The notes beneath the pieces are model-generated. The model had not been told where the DNA came from and did not search any database. It saw nothing but the letters and a program-made list of their open reading frames with translations. The translations under genes were made by a program, and so were the position numbers. From positions 62,001-126,000 of the forward strand of contig JAOARQ010000002.1 of NCBI GenBank assembly GCA_025210455.1: 64,000 bases of DNA, given 5' to 3'. The stretch comes from Pelagimonas sp. GTDB lineage: Bacteria; Pseudomonadota; Alphaproteobacteria; Rhodobacterales; Rhodobacteraceae. Positions 17,759 to 25,953 of this stretch are shown piece after piece. The stretch's first letter is position 1. Each line of letters opens with the position of its first letter.

Positions 17759-20503
17759 ATGCCGGACAATTTGATCGCACCGGCATCAGAGATCTTCGAT
17801 CTTCCCACGATACGCGACGAACTGCTGACCGGGCTTTGCGAAGACGCCTCTGAGGCAGATATCCGCAAAGCCACAGTCGCCAGATTGCTTAGCGCCCAGA
17901 AAGCGGGCCGCGCAGTTATTCAGGATGCCTTTGCCGCAGAGCCCTTTGGCGCAAGACGCACCACCCGGGCCTATACCTGGCTGACCGATGGCATGGTGCA
18001 ACTGGCCTTTGAAATCGCCTCGCAACACCTGCATCCCCTATCAAACCCCACCGAAAGCGAACGCCTGTGTGTCATTGCTGTGGGCGGATATGGGCGCGGT
18101 GAAATGGCCCCGTCGTCTGATGTCGATCTGCTGTTTCTGACACCCTATAAGATCACCCCATGGGCCGAAAGCGTGATTGAATCCATGCTGTATATCCTGT
18201 GGGATCTGCGGCTGAAAGTTGGCCATTCCTCACGCACCGTACAGGATTGCCTGCGGCTGGGGCGCGAAGATTTCACCATCCGCACCGCCATGCTGGAACA
18301 TCGCTATCTGGCTGGGAACAAACCGCTGGCAGAGGAACTGAACCAGCGTCTGTGGAGCGAGCTTTTCGAAGGCACCGAACGTGAGTTCATCGAAGCCAAG
18401 CTGGAAGAACGCGATCTGCGCCATACCAAGCAGGGGCAGCGCTATATGGTCGAGCCCAATGTCAAAGAGGGCAAAGGCGGCCTGAGAGATCTGCAATCGC
18501 TGTTCTGGATCATCCGCTATGTGCATCACACCGATGATGTGTCGAAACTGGTCGACAAAGGGGTCTTCCGCCCGGAAGAATATGAAACCTTTGTGCAGGC
18601 AGAGCGGTTTCTCTGGGCTGTGCGCTGCCATCTGCATCTGGTGGCCTGCCGCGCGGTCGAAGTGCTCAGCTTTGACATGCAGGTCGAAGTGGCCGCCCGC
18701 ATGGGCTACGAAGATCACGGCGGTCGCCGCGCTGTGGAATGGTTCATGCAGGATTACTTCCGCCATGCCACCGCCGTGGGCGATCTGACCCGCATTCTGC
18801 TAACCTCTCTGGAAGCGGGCCACGCCAAGGCCCCGCCGCTGCTGGCTCGGATCTTCAAACGCCGCCCCCGCACCAAACCCGGCTATGAGGTGGTGCACGG
18901 CCGCCTCGCCATCGCCGATGACACCAGCTTTCTGCAAGACAAGCTGAACATGCTGCGCCTGTTCGAAGAAGGGCTGCGCACCGGCCTATTGCTGCACTCC
19001 GATGCCATGCGTCTGGTGAAGTCCAATCTGCACCTGATCGACGAAGATCTGCGCAACAACAAAGAAGCCCAGCGCCTGTTCCTCGATCTTCTGCTCAAAC
19101 ACGGCAACCCGGAACGCGCCCTGCGCCGCATGAACGAACTGGGCGTGCTTTCCGCCTTTATCCCCGAATTCGCCCCCATCGTCGCGATGATGCAGTTCAA
19201 CATGTATCACCATTACACCGTCGACGAACACACCATCCAATGCATCTGGAATCTCTCTGAAATCGAAGCCGAGCGCCTCACCGAAGAGCTGCCTGTCGCC
19301 TCTGACATTCTGAAAAAGGGCATCAACCGCAAGGTGCTTTACGTCGCCATGCTACTGCATGACATCGGCAAAGGCCGCCCCGAAGATCACTCGATCATCG
19401 GCGCCAAGATCGCCCGTAAAGTCGCCCCCCGCCTGGGCCTGAAAAAGGAAGACTGCGCCACCGTCGAATGGCTGGTCCGCTATCACCTGCTCATGTCCGA
19501 TATGGCGCAAAAGCGCGATATCTCTGATCCTCGCACCGTGCGCGCCTTCGCCAAGGCCGTCGTCACCCGCGAAAGGCTGGATCTGCTGACCGTGCTGACC
19601 GTCTGCGATATTCGCGGCGTCGGCCCCGGCACCTGGAACAACTGGAAAGCGCAGCTGATCCGCTCGCTGCACGCCCAGACCGCCGAAGCCCTTGCAGGCG
19701 GCATGGAAGACCTGAACCGCAAGAACCGCGGCGCCGAGGCCAAACGCGCCCTGCGCGACCGTCTCTCTGACTGGCCCACCGCTGCTCTGCGCAAGGAAAC
19801 CGGCCGCCACTATGATCCCTACTGGCAGGGTTTCCCGCTCGACGCCCACCACGTCTTTGCCCGCCTGCTACAGGACATCGGCGATGATGAAATCCGCATC
19901 GACATCCACCCCGATGAAGACCGCGATGCCACCCGCGTCTGCTTTGCCCTGCATGACCACCCCGGCATCTTTTCGCGGCTGTCCGGTGCGCTCGCGCTGT
20001 CGGGGGCCAATGTGGTCGATGCCCGCACCTTTACCTCAAAAGATGGCTATGCCACCGCTGGTTTCTGGATTCAGGACAGCGACGGCAGCCCCTATGAACA
20101 CTCCCGCATCCCGCGCCTTGAAAAGCTGATCCATAAGACGCTGGCGGGCGAAGTCGTCACCCGCGATGCCATCCAACCCAAGGAAAAGCTGAAGAAACGC
20201 GAAAAAGCCTTCCGCGTCGCCACCTCGATCACCTTTGACAATGAAGGCTCTGAAATCTTCACCATCATCGAAGTCGACACCCGCGACCGCCCCAGCCTCC
20301 TGTTCGATCTGGCCCGCACCCTGTCGCATCAGAACATCTATATCGCCTCGGCGGTGATCGCGACATATGGCGAACAGGTGGTCGATACCTTCTATGTGAA
20401 AGACAGCTTTGGCCACAAACTGCACAGCCCCACCAAACGCGAACTGGTGGAACGCAAACTGCAAGAGGCCATCCGCGAAGGCGCAGAACGCGCACGCGGC
20501 TAG
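17759..20503 (+). CDS. glnD: [Protein-PII] uridylyltransferase / uridylyl-removing enzyme
   Basis: Bifunctional nitrogen sensor: it uridylylates PII proteins when glutamine is low and removes UMP when glutamine is high. The 914-residue protein has a nucleotidyltransferase domain (GGYGRGEMAPSSDVDLLFL near 108-126), a GlnD-specific linker, an HD hydrolase domain (LLHDIGKGRPEDHS near 531) and two C-terminal ACT domains (about 720-800 and 830-905) that bind glutamine. Start ATG 17759 gives MPDNLIAP. A TTG at 17702 would add 19 residues inside the upstream gene and is less likely. No PII gene is in the window. Confidence 0.97.
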   Translation: MPDNLIAPASEIFDLPTIRDELLTGLCEDASEADIRKATVARLLSAQKAGRAVIQDAFAAEPFGARRTTRAYTWLTDGMVQLAFEIASQHLHPLSNPTESERLCVIAVGGYGRGEMAPSSDVDLLFLTPYKITPWAESVIESMLYILWDLRLKVGHSSRTVQDCLRLGREDFTIRTAMLEHRYLAGNKPLAEELNQRLWSELFEGTEREFIEAKLEERDLRHTKQGQRYMVEPNVKEGKGGLRDLQSLFWIIRYVHHTDDVSKLVDKGVFRPEEYETFVQAERFLWAVRCHLHLVACRAVEVLSFDMQVEVAARMGYEDHGGRRAVEWFMQDYFRHATAVGDLTRILLTSLEAGHAKAPPLLARIFKRRPRTKPGYEVVHGRLAIADDTSFLQDKLNMLRLFEEGLRTGLLLHSDAMRLVKSNLHLIDEDLRNNKEAQRLFLDLLLKHGNPERALRRMNELGVLSAFIPEFAPIVAMMQFNMYHHYTVDEHTIQCIWNLSEIEAERLTEELPVASDILKKGINRKVLYVAMLLHDIGKGRPEDHSIIGAKIARKVAPRLGLKKEDCATVEWLVRYHLLMSDMAQKRDISDPRTVRAFAKAVVTRERLDLLTVLTVCDIRGVGPGTWNNWKAQLIRSLHAQTAEALAGGMEDLNRKNRGAEAKRALRDRLSDWPTAALRKETGRHYDPYWQGFPLDAHHVFARLLQDIGDDEIRIDIHPDEDRDATRVCFALHDHPGIFSRLSGALALSGANVVDARTFTSKDGYATAGFWIQDSDGSPYEHSRIPRLEKLIHKTLAGEVVTRDAIQPKEKLKKREKAFRVATSITFDNEGSEIFTIIEVDTRDRPSLLFDLARTLSHQNIYIASAVIATYGEQVVDTFYVKDSFGHKLHSPTKRELVERKLQEAIREGAERARG

Positions 20504-20554
20504 GATCACGGCAAGCTATCGAAAGAAAGAAACGCTTGTACCAAACCAACGAGC

Positions 20555-20577
20555 CCCCGACCGCCCCATGGTCGGGG
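20555..20577 (+). terminator. Hairpin downstream of glnD
   Basis: Arms CCCCGACC (20555-20562) and GGTCGGGG (20570-20577) close a seven-base loop 52 bp past the glnD stop. No T-run follows, so it may be a Rho-dependent pause or an mRNA end-protecting hairpin rather than a classical terminator. Confidence 0.45.
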
Positions 20578-20651
20578 CAGGCCTATGTGATTGCAGGCCA
20601 GCGGCACAGATGCTCACCCCACCTGTCTCTTGTCCGCGTCACCCAATCCAC

Positions 20652-20686
20652 TAAAGTCCCCCTGACTACAAATCAGGGGGACTTTA
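20652..20686 (+). promoter_or_regulatory. Perfect 14-bp inverted repeat burying the ribosome binding site of the OLD nuclease gene
   Basis: TAAAGTCCCCCTGA (20652-20665) and its exact reverse complement TCAGGGGGACTTTA (20673-20686) flank the seven-base loop CTACAAA. The right arm ends on the base before ATG 20687 and contains the only purine-rich ribosome binding site, GGGGG at 20676-20680. In RNA this would be a stable 14-bp stem holding the site closed. It could also be a protein operator in DNA. Confidence 0.75.
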
Positions 20687-22423
20687 ATGGGCGTTTATCT
20701 GGAAGGCATCGGCATACAATTCTATCGCGGCATCGGACCCAAAACACAGTACATCGGACCATTTTCAGAGATGAATTTCTTCATCGGGCCAAACAACGCC
20801 GGCAAGTCGATTGTGCTAAATGCGCTTCAGCATGTCTGCTCTTCCGAAAAGAAAATGCAAAAAATTAAATCTGTCGAGAGGTATCGCGGCAGAAAAACAG
20901 GTGAAACTCAATTCGCGCAAGCGGATCGGCCAGAAAACATCTTGGCAAAGTTCGAATTAGAAGCAAGAAAACGCAACCCGGGTACAACCTTCGTTGGTAG
21001 CATCACAGAACGCATTGCAGAAAAATTCATATCAAATCTCCTCTACAATCAACTAATTTGGAAGAACGAAGAGAAAAATAGTATTGTTGTTCCACATTTA
21101 CGTCCACGTAAAGCTATGGCATTGCTTGAGGATCACGAATGGAAAGATCTCTATGAGACACTAACTGGCTCTTTCACCTATGACCGCCCCATTTGGATAG
21201 ATCATGTCATCCAAACAGTTGTACAAAGTCTCCCGCCCTCAAATCTCCAAAGCATCGAAACCATTCCCGCCATCAGAGAGCTAGGGCCAGCTGGTCAAAC
21301 CTTTGTTGATTGCAGTGGAAAAGGATTGATCGACAGGCTGGCCGATCTGCAAAACCCAGGACACGACAATTACCAAGAAGACAGGGAAAAATTCGACAAA
21401 ATAAATGCGTTCTTGAAATCGGTCACAGACAAACCAGCCGCAAGACTAGATGTTCCCAACCACAAGGAACACCTGCTTGTCCATATGGACAACAAGGTGC
21501 TTCCTCTCTCGTCCCTTGGCACGGGCATTCATGAGGTCATCCTGATCGCCGCCTTCTGCACCATTTACGACCACCAGATCATGTGCATTGAAGAACCTGA
21601 AATCCACCTGCACCCAATCCTTCAGCGCAAGCTGATTGCCTATCTGCGCGACAACACCGAAAATCAGTATTTCATCGCCACCCATTCTGCCGCCTTCATC
21701 GACACGCCGGACAGCTCTATCTTTCGCGTCTGGAATGATGGTGTGCAAACCTATGTGGAAAGCGCGCTCACTGCGCAGGACAAACGCGGTCTGCTGGATG
21801 ATCTCGGCTATCGCCCCTCGGATATTTTGCAGGCCAACTATGTCATCTGGGTCGAAGGCCCGTCAGATCGTATCTATCTCAACCACTGGATCGCCAGCAA
21901 AGCAGGGCACCTGAAAGAAGGCATTCACTATACCATCATGTTCTATGGCGGCGCTTTGGTATCGCATCTGGGGGCGGATAAAAGTGAAGCAGAGGATCTG
22001 ATCAATCTCAAGAAAATGTGCCGCAATGCGATGATCCTGCTCGACAGTGACCGTAAAGAAGAAGGCGCCAACCTCAAACCTGCTGCCCAGCGATTGCAGG
22101 CGGAATTAAACGAGGATGAGATCTGGATCACCGAGGGCCGCGAGATCGAAAACTATGTCGATCCCGATGTGCTGCACGGCGCTTTGAAAAAGGTGCATAG
22201 CTCCATCTACAACGCCCCCGCCAAAACCGGCCCTTTCGACAATGCGTTTCATTTTATGCGCAATCCTGAACAGGAAGGAGGCAACCGCAAGCGCTTCACC
22301 GGTGCAAACAAAGTCAAAACAGCACATGCGGTTTGTGAAACTCCGCCCGATTTTACCCGGCTCAATCTCGGGTCCAAAATCGACGCCCTTATCGCCCGGA
22401 TTGAACAGGCGAACACCCCCTGA
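20687..22423 (+). CDS. OLD-family ATP-dependent nuclease (AAA ATPase plus TOPRIM), stand-alone
   Basis: Putative anti-phage or DNA-processing nuclease of 578 residues. The ABC-type ATPase half has Walker A GPNNAGKS (34-41), a Q-loop region, a signature-like LSSLGTGIHEVILIA and Walker B IMCIEEPEIHLHP (about 297-310), followed by the H-loop ATHSAAFID. The TOPRIM half begins YVIWVEGPSDRIYL (metal Glu near 389) and includes AMILLDSDRK (about 450). No UvrD-like helicase follows, so this fits a single-gene class 1 OLD nuclease rather than GajAB (Gabija). It sits between glnD and murJ, the first 800 bp look clearly more AT-rich than neighbours, and its start is masked by a hairpin. Acquisition by transfer is inferred. 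Confidence 0.88.
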   Translation: MGVYLEGIGIQFYRGIGPKTQYIGPFSEMNFFIGPNNAGKSIVLNALQHVCSSEKKMQKIKSVERYRGRKTGETQFAQADRPENILAKFELEARKRNPGTTFVGSITERIAEKFISNLLYNQLIWKNEEKNSIVVPHLRPRKAMALLEDHEWKDLYETLTGSFTYDRPIWIDHVIQTVVQSLPPSNLQSIETIPAIRELGPAGQTFVDCSGKGLIDRLADLQNPGHDNYQEDREKFDKINAFLKSVTDKPAARLDVPNHKEHLLVHMDNKVLPLSSLGTGIHEVILIAAFCTIYDHQIMCIEEPEIHLHPILQRKLIAYLRDNTENQYFIATHSAAFIDTPDSSIFRVWNDGVQTYVESALTAQDKRGLLDDLGYRPSDILQANYVIWVEGPSDRIYLNHWIASKAGHLKEGIHYTIMFYGGALVSHLGADKSEAEDLINLKKMCRNAMILLDSDRKEEGANLKPAAQRLQAELNEDEIWITEGREIENYVDPDVLHGALKKVHSSIYNAPAKTGPFDNAFHFMRNPEQEGGNRKRFTGANKVKTAHAVCETPPDFTRLNLGSKIDALIARIEQANTP

Positions 22424-22443
22424 AAACCCCGCACATCGTATGC

Positions 22444-22476
22444 ATGGATTGTGCATGGGTTGTGTATGGATTGTGC
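22444..22476. repeat. Three tandem 11-bp repeats upstream of murJ
   Basis: ATGGATTGTGC (22444-22454), ATGGGTTGTGT (22455-22465) and ATGGATTGTGC (22466-22476): copies one and three are identical and copy two differs at two positions. The 11-bp period is about one helical turn. They lie just past the OLD gene stop and 103 bp before murJ. Confidence 0.7.
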
Positions 22477-22578
22477 CCCATATGTTTCAGGTGATTTTCA
22501 CCTGCCCCCTCCCCCGGCCTTGGCCCTTCCCACAGGCCGGGATTTCAGCTAGTCCAGCCGCATGGAAAAGGCGAAAAA

Positions 22579-24123
22579 ATGAAACCGATCAAGCTCATAT
22601 CCGGCGTGATGACCGTTGGCTTCTGGACCCTCATGAGCCGCATTCTCGGCCTCGCCCGCGAGATCATGTTAACCGCCCTTGTCGGCCCCGGCCCCCTGAT
22701 GGACGCCTTCGTCGCCGCCTTCCGCCTTCCCAATATGTTCCGCCGGTTTTTCGCCGAAGGCGCCTTTAACGCAGCCTTTGTGCCCATGTTTGCCAAGCGA
22801 TTGGAAGCAAACGAAAATCCGAATGGATTTGCCTCGGAATCCTTTGCAGGTTTGGCCTTTGTTTTGCTGATCCTCACCGCGCTTGCGCTGGTCTTTATGC
22901 CCGGTCTGGTCTGGCTGACTGCCGAAGGGTTTTACGGCGATGAGCGGTTTGATCTCACCGTCGGGTTTGGTCGCATTGTCTTTCCCTATGTGCTGCTGAT
23001 CTCGCTGGCCGCGCTCTTTTCTGGTGCGCTGAATGCCACCGGGCGTTTTGCCGCCGCCGCCGCCGCCCCCGTCTTTCTGAACATCCTCGCCATCGGCGCA
23101 ATGATGCTGGGCTATTTTCTGGGTCAGGAAGTGATCCAGTGGCTGATCTGGGTCATCCCCCTCGCCGGTCTTGTGCAGCTTGCCATCGTCTGGATTGCCG
23201 CCGAGCGTGCAGGCGTCAAAGTGCGCCCCGGACGCCCACGCTGGTCGCCGGACATGAAGCATCTGGTGCGCACTGCCGTACCAGCAGCCCTGGCAGGTGG
23301 GGTCGTGCAGATCAACCTGATCGTGGGTCAGTTTGTGGCCTCGGATTTTGTGGGGGCCGCAAGTTGGCTGTATGCTGCGGACCGGCTGTATCAACTGCCT
23401 TTGGGGGTGGTTGGGATCGCGATCGGAATTGTTTTGCTGCCAGATCTGTCCCGCCGACTGCGGGCCAATGATGACGACGGCGGACGCGCTGCGTTTTCCC
23501 GCGCCGGAGAGCTCAGCCTTGCCCTGACGGTCCCCTGCGCGGTGGCGCTGGTGGTAATCCCGCTGCCGCTGGTCTCGGTCATCTTTGAACGCGGCCGCAT
23601 GACGCCGGATGATAGCGCCGCGGTCGCCACTGCCGTTGCAATCTATGGGCTTGGGCTGCCAGCTTTCGTGCTGCAAAAAGTGCTGCAGCCCCTGTTTTTT
23701 GCCCGCGAAGATACCAAAAGCCCGTTCCGCTATGCGCTATGGGCCATGGCAATCAATGCCGTGCTGGCCTTTGGGCTGAAACCCTGGCTGGGGTGGCTGG
23801 CGCCTGCCATTGCCGCCACCGTTGCAGCCTGGGTCATGGTGGCGCAGCTTGGCTGGGGTGCGCGAGCAATGGGCACTGTTGCCCGCTTTGACACCCGTTT
23901 CCGCCAGCGCCTGTGGCGAATTTGTCTGGCCTCCGCAATCATGGGTGGGGGGCTATGGGTGAGCCAGCTCGGCCTGCTCACCTGGCTGTACACAGATTAC
24001 ATTCGCTATCTCGCACTGCTGCTTTTGGTGCTCTCAGGCATTGTCGTCTATGTCCTGGCCGGGCATTATCTAAGAGCGTTTCGCATGAATGAGCTACGCG
24101 GCATTGTCCGCAGAAAGAGATAA
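22579..24123 (+). CDS. murJ: Lipid II flippase MurJ
   Basis: Inner-membrane MOP-superfamily transporter that flips lipid-linked peptidoglycan precursor to the periplasmic face. The 514 residues form about 14 hydrophobic helices. The conserved N-terminal part reads SGVMTVGFWTLMSRILGLAREIMLTALVGPGPLMDAFVAAFRLPNMFRRFFAEGAF in two stretches around residues 6-62, with the essential Arg residues. ATG 22579 gives MKPIKLISG. The phospholipase-D-like gene begins 2 bp after its stop, so the two are almost certainly cotranscribed. Confidence 0.97.
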   Translation: MKPIKLISGVMTVGFWTLMSRILGLAREIMLTALVGPGPLMDAFVAAFRLPNMFRRFFAEGAFNAAFVPMFAKRLEANENPNGFASESFAGLAFVLLILTALALVFMPGLVWLTAEGFYGDERFDLTVGFGRIVFPYVLLISLAALFSGALNATGRFAAAAAAPVFLNILAIGAMMLGYFLGQEVIQWLIWVIPLAGLVQLAIVWIAAERAGVKVRPGRPRWSPDMKHLVRTAVPAALAGGVVQINLIVGQFVASDFVGAASWLYAADRLYQLPLGVVGIAIGIVLLPDLSRRLRANDDDGGRAAFSRAGELSLALTVPCAVALVVIPLPLVSVIFERGRMTPDDSAAVATAVAIYGLGLPAFVLQKVLQPLFFAREDTKSPFRYALWAMAINAVLAFGLKPWLGWLAPAIAATVAAWVMVAQLGWGARAMGTVARFDTRFRQRLWRICLASAIMGGGLWVSQLGLLTWLYTDYIRYLALLLLVLSGIVVYVLAGHYLRAFRMNELRGIVRRKR

Positions 24124-24125
24124 CC

Positions 24126-25448
24126 ATGTCTGCCACCGCGCTTTTGGGCGATACCGAAACCCGTTTAGCGATGGAGCAGATGGTGCTTTCGGCGCAGCAA
24201 AGCATCCTGTATTCCGTCAGAGCGCTGGATCTGGATCTGCCTCTGCTGACCCCGGATCTGACAGACAGGGGATTGAAAAGCTGGGGAGATCTGATCGCCC
24301 TCACTTCGCGTCGCGGCATCTATATGCATGCGCTGTTTGGAGATCGTGATCCGGTGTTTGCCTCGGATCATCATCGGCGGGTCTGGAAACATGCTTCCAG
24401 CTTTGCCGAAATGGTGCAAAGCGGCGCGCAGGTCATGTGCGCCCAGCACGGGCAGCTTGCCAATGCGCCATGGGGCTGGATCATGCGCCGGCATGTGCGC
24501 CCAAGACTGAAAGCGCTGCAATCCGAAGATGATATTCTGCTGACCCCCCTTCAGCGTGAAGCCACAAATGGGAAAGCCCAATTGCATCCCGCACTACTGC
24601 ACCAGCATTTCATTGTTGTGGATGGGCAAATTTCAATACTTGGCGGGCTTGGGCTGGGGGGATCGCGCGATGTGTCGATCAGGATCGAGGACACCGATTT
24701 CGCCAAGGCCCTTCATGGGCATTTCGCCGAATGCTGGAACCGCGCGATCGAAAGTGGGACAATTGGATTGGCAGATACCTGCGTTCATATGGACACCACT
24801 GTACGCAGTCAGGGAAAATCTGATCTGCGGCCCCTGCGCACATTCACCGTGCCCAACAACCGTTTTGGACAGCTGGCACCTTTGGCACCTGTCACAGATC
24901 ACGAACGTGCCTTTCACAAACTGTTCGGGACCGCTGAAAAACAAATCTTCATTCAAACCGAGGTATTGACCTGCAAAAGACTGACCGACCGGCTGTGCGC
25001 TGTTGGAACCGACAAAAAAGATCTGCAACTTATGCTTATCTTGTCGGATGATGTGGTCGACAGCTGGGACAAGGCGCAGTCAAAATACCTGATGAATCAA
25101 CAGCTTCAAAAGTTGAAGCGCAATTTCCAAGACCGCTTGGCGATCATAGAAACAAATCTACCTTCCGGTTCGGTTGTCTGTGTTGACGACCACAGTCTGA
25201 TCCTTGGCTCTGCCAATCTAAGCGCCCGCGCGCTGCGTTGGGATTGTGACGTATCTGCGCTCATCCGTGACCCTGAGGTGGTCGGCCCCTTCTTTGACAA
25301 ACTGTGCAGACTGGTGCTTGGGAAACCCGCTCAGGATCTGTCATTGGCCCAGCACTGGCGCGACGCCGCAAGGGCGCAGAACCTTGGGGAACCTACAGAC
25401 CTACCAAAACCCGACAGACGGCCGTTTTTACCGGAAGCAATGTTTTGA
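24126..25448 (+). CDS. Phospholipase D-like domain protein with degenerate HKD motifs
   Basis: A 440-residue protein with two PLD-type repeats. Repeat one (about 157-185) reads LHQHFIVVDG then LGGLGLGGSRD: the HxK pair is H-Q-H, so the lysine is replaced. Repeat two (about 345-370) reads SGSVVCVDD then LILGSANLSAR: both His and Lys are replaced by Ser while the Asp and GSxN frame are kept. Classical PLD or cardiolipin synthase chemistry needs both HKDs, so this is either inactive, a binding protein, or uses other residues. It has no signal peptide or membrane helix. It starts 2 bp after murJ, hinting at an envelope-related role, but no function can be assigned. Confidence 0.75.
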   Translation: MSATALLGDTETRLAMEQMVLSAQQSILYSVRALDLDLPLLTPDLTDRGLKSWGDLIALTSRRGIYMHALFGDRDPVFASDHHRRVWKHASSFAEMVQSGAQVMCAQHGQLANAPWGWIMRRHVRPRLKALQSEDDILLTPLQREATNGKAQLHPALLHQHFIVVDGQISILGGLGLGGSRDVSIRIEDTDFAKALHGHFAECWNRAIESGTIGLADTCVHMDTTVRSQGKSDLRPLRTFTVPNNRFGQLAPLAPVTDHERAFHKLFGTAEKQIFIQTEVLTCKRLTDRLCAVGTDKKDLQLMLILSDDVVDSWDKAQSKYLMNQQLQKLKRNFQDRLAIIETNLPSGSVVCVDDHSLILGSANLSARALRWDCDVSALIRDPEVVGPFFDKLCRLVLGKPAQDLSLAQHWRDAARAQNLGEPTDLPKPDRRPFLPEAMF

Positions 25449-25557
25449 AAACATGGTAGTTTTTTGAGCTGACACAAACCGTATTGGTCAAAAAGCTTGA
25501 AGATCCCGACAATTCGCTCTTCAATATTAATAATCATTGGGCGTTTTCTTAAGGTTT

Positions 25558-25569
25558 ATGGTGAACCAT
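25558..25569. promoter_or_regulatory. 12-bp palindrome upstream of the ribbon-helix-helix-like gene
   Basis: ATGGT-GA-ACCAT, two 5-bp arms around two bases, 30 bp before ATG 25600 in an AT-rich intergenic stretch. Position and symmetry fit an autoregulatory operator for the small DNA-binding-like protein that follows; this is inference. Confidence 0.35.
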
Positions 25570-25599
25570 GGGATGCACTACTAATCTGGAGTAAGAAGA

Positions 25600-25893
25600 A
25601 TGAGCAGGCGCGACGCACGAAAAGCCATTTCGTTGCACCTTCCCGATGAACTTCGTAAGCGGTTGGTTGAAGGGTCTACAGCGCGCCTTCCCCTTGCCTA
25701 TCTGGTGCGACAGGCTTTGCGGCAGGCTTTGGATGATGGTCAGGGCTGGGAACAAGAGGTTGGCCCCGGCTATGCGCGGCCAATTCTGGTGCAGCTGTCC
25801 ACCGAGGAACGCGCACGGCTGGAAATGTGGACCACCAAATATACCGTCACGGAAGAGATTGCGATCCTATCGCTCATTTCGACTAAGGTTTGA
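25600..25893 (+). CDS. Small protein with two ribbon-helix-helix-like segments
   Basis: A 97-residue protein not assigned to a named family. Residues 8-46 (KAISLHLPDELRKRL, then PLAYLVRQALRQAL) look like a beta-strand followed by two helices, as in ribbon-helix-helix DNA-binding domains. Residues 61-95 (PILVQLSTEERARLEMW, then VTEEIAILSLI) repeat the same strand-helix-helix pattern. Such tandem forms could bind DNA as a pseudo-dimer. ATG 25600 follows CTGGAGTAAG. The flanks are AT-rich and there is no toxin-like partner next to it. It could also be a small structural protein. Confidence 0.6.
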   Translation: MSRRDARKAISLHLPDELRKRLVEGSTARLPLAYLVRQALRQALDDGQGWEQEVGPGYARPILVQLSTEERARLEMWTTKYTVTEEIAILSLISTKV

Positions 25894-25953
25894 CCCCGCC
25901 GCCGCCGCCTGACACGGTGCACTCAACCTGTAAGAATCGGTTGGGGATATCAG

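Noticed and set aside
20652-20686. tRNA gene or tRNA fragment (anticodon-like 7-base loop)
   Set aside because: The stem is 14 bp rather than 5, and no acceptor, D or T arm is present.
20687-22423. Gabija GajA
   Set aside because: The length and ATPase-TOPRIM order fit, but no UvrD-like helicase GajB is adjacent; murJ follows directly.
24126-25448. Cardiolipin synthase or phospholipase D
   Set aside because: The second HKD has lost His and Lys, the first has lost Lys, and there is no N-terminal membrane helix pair.
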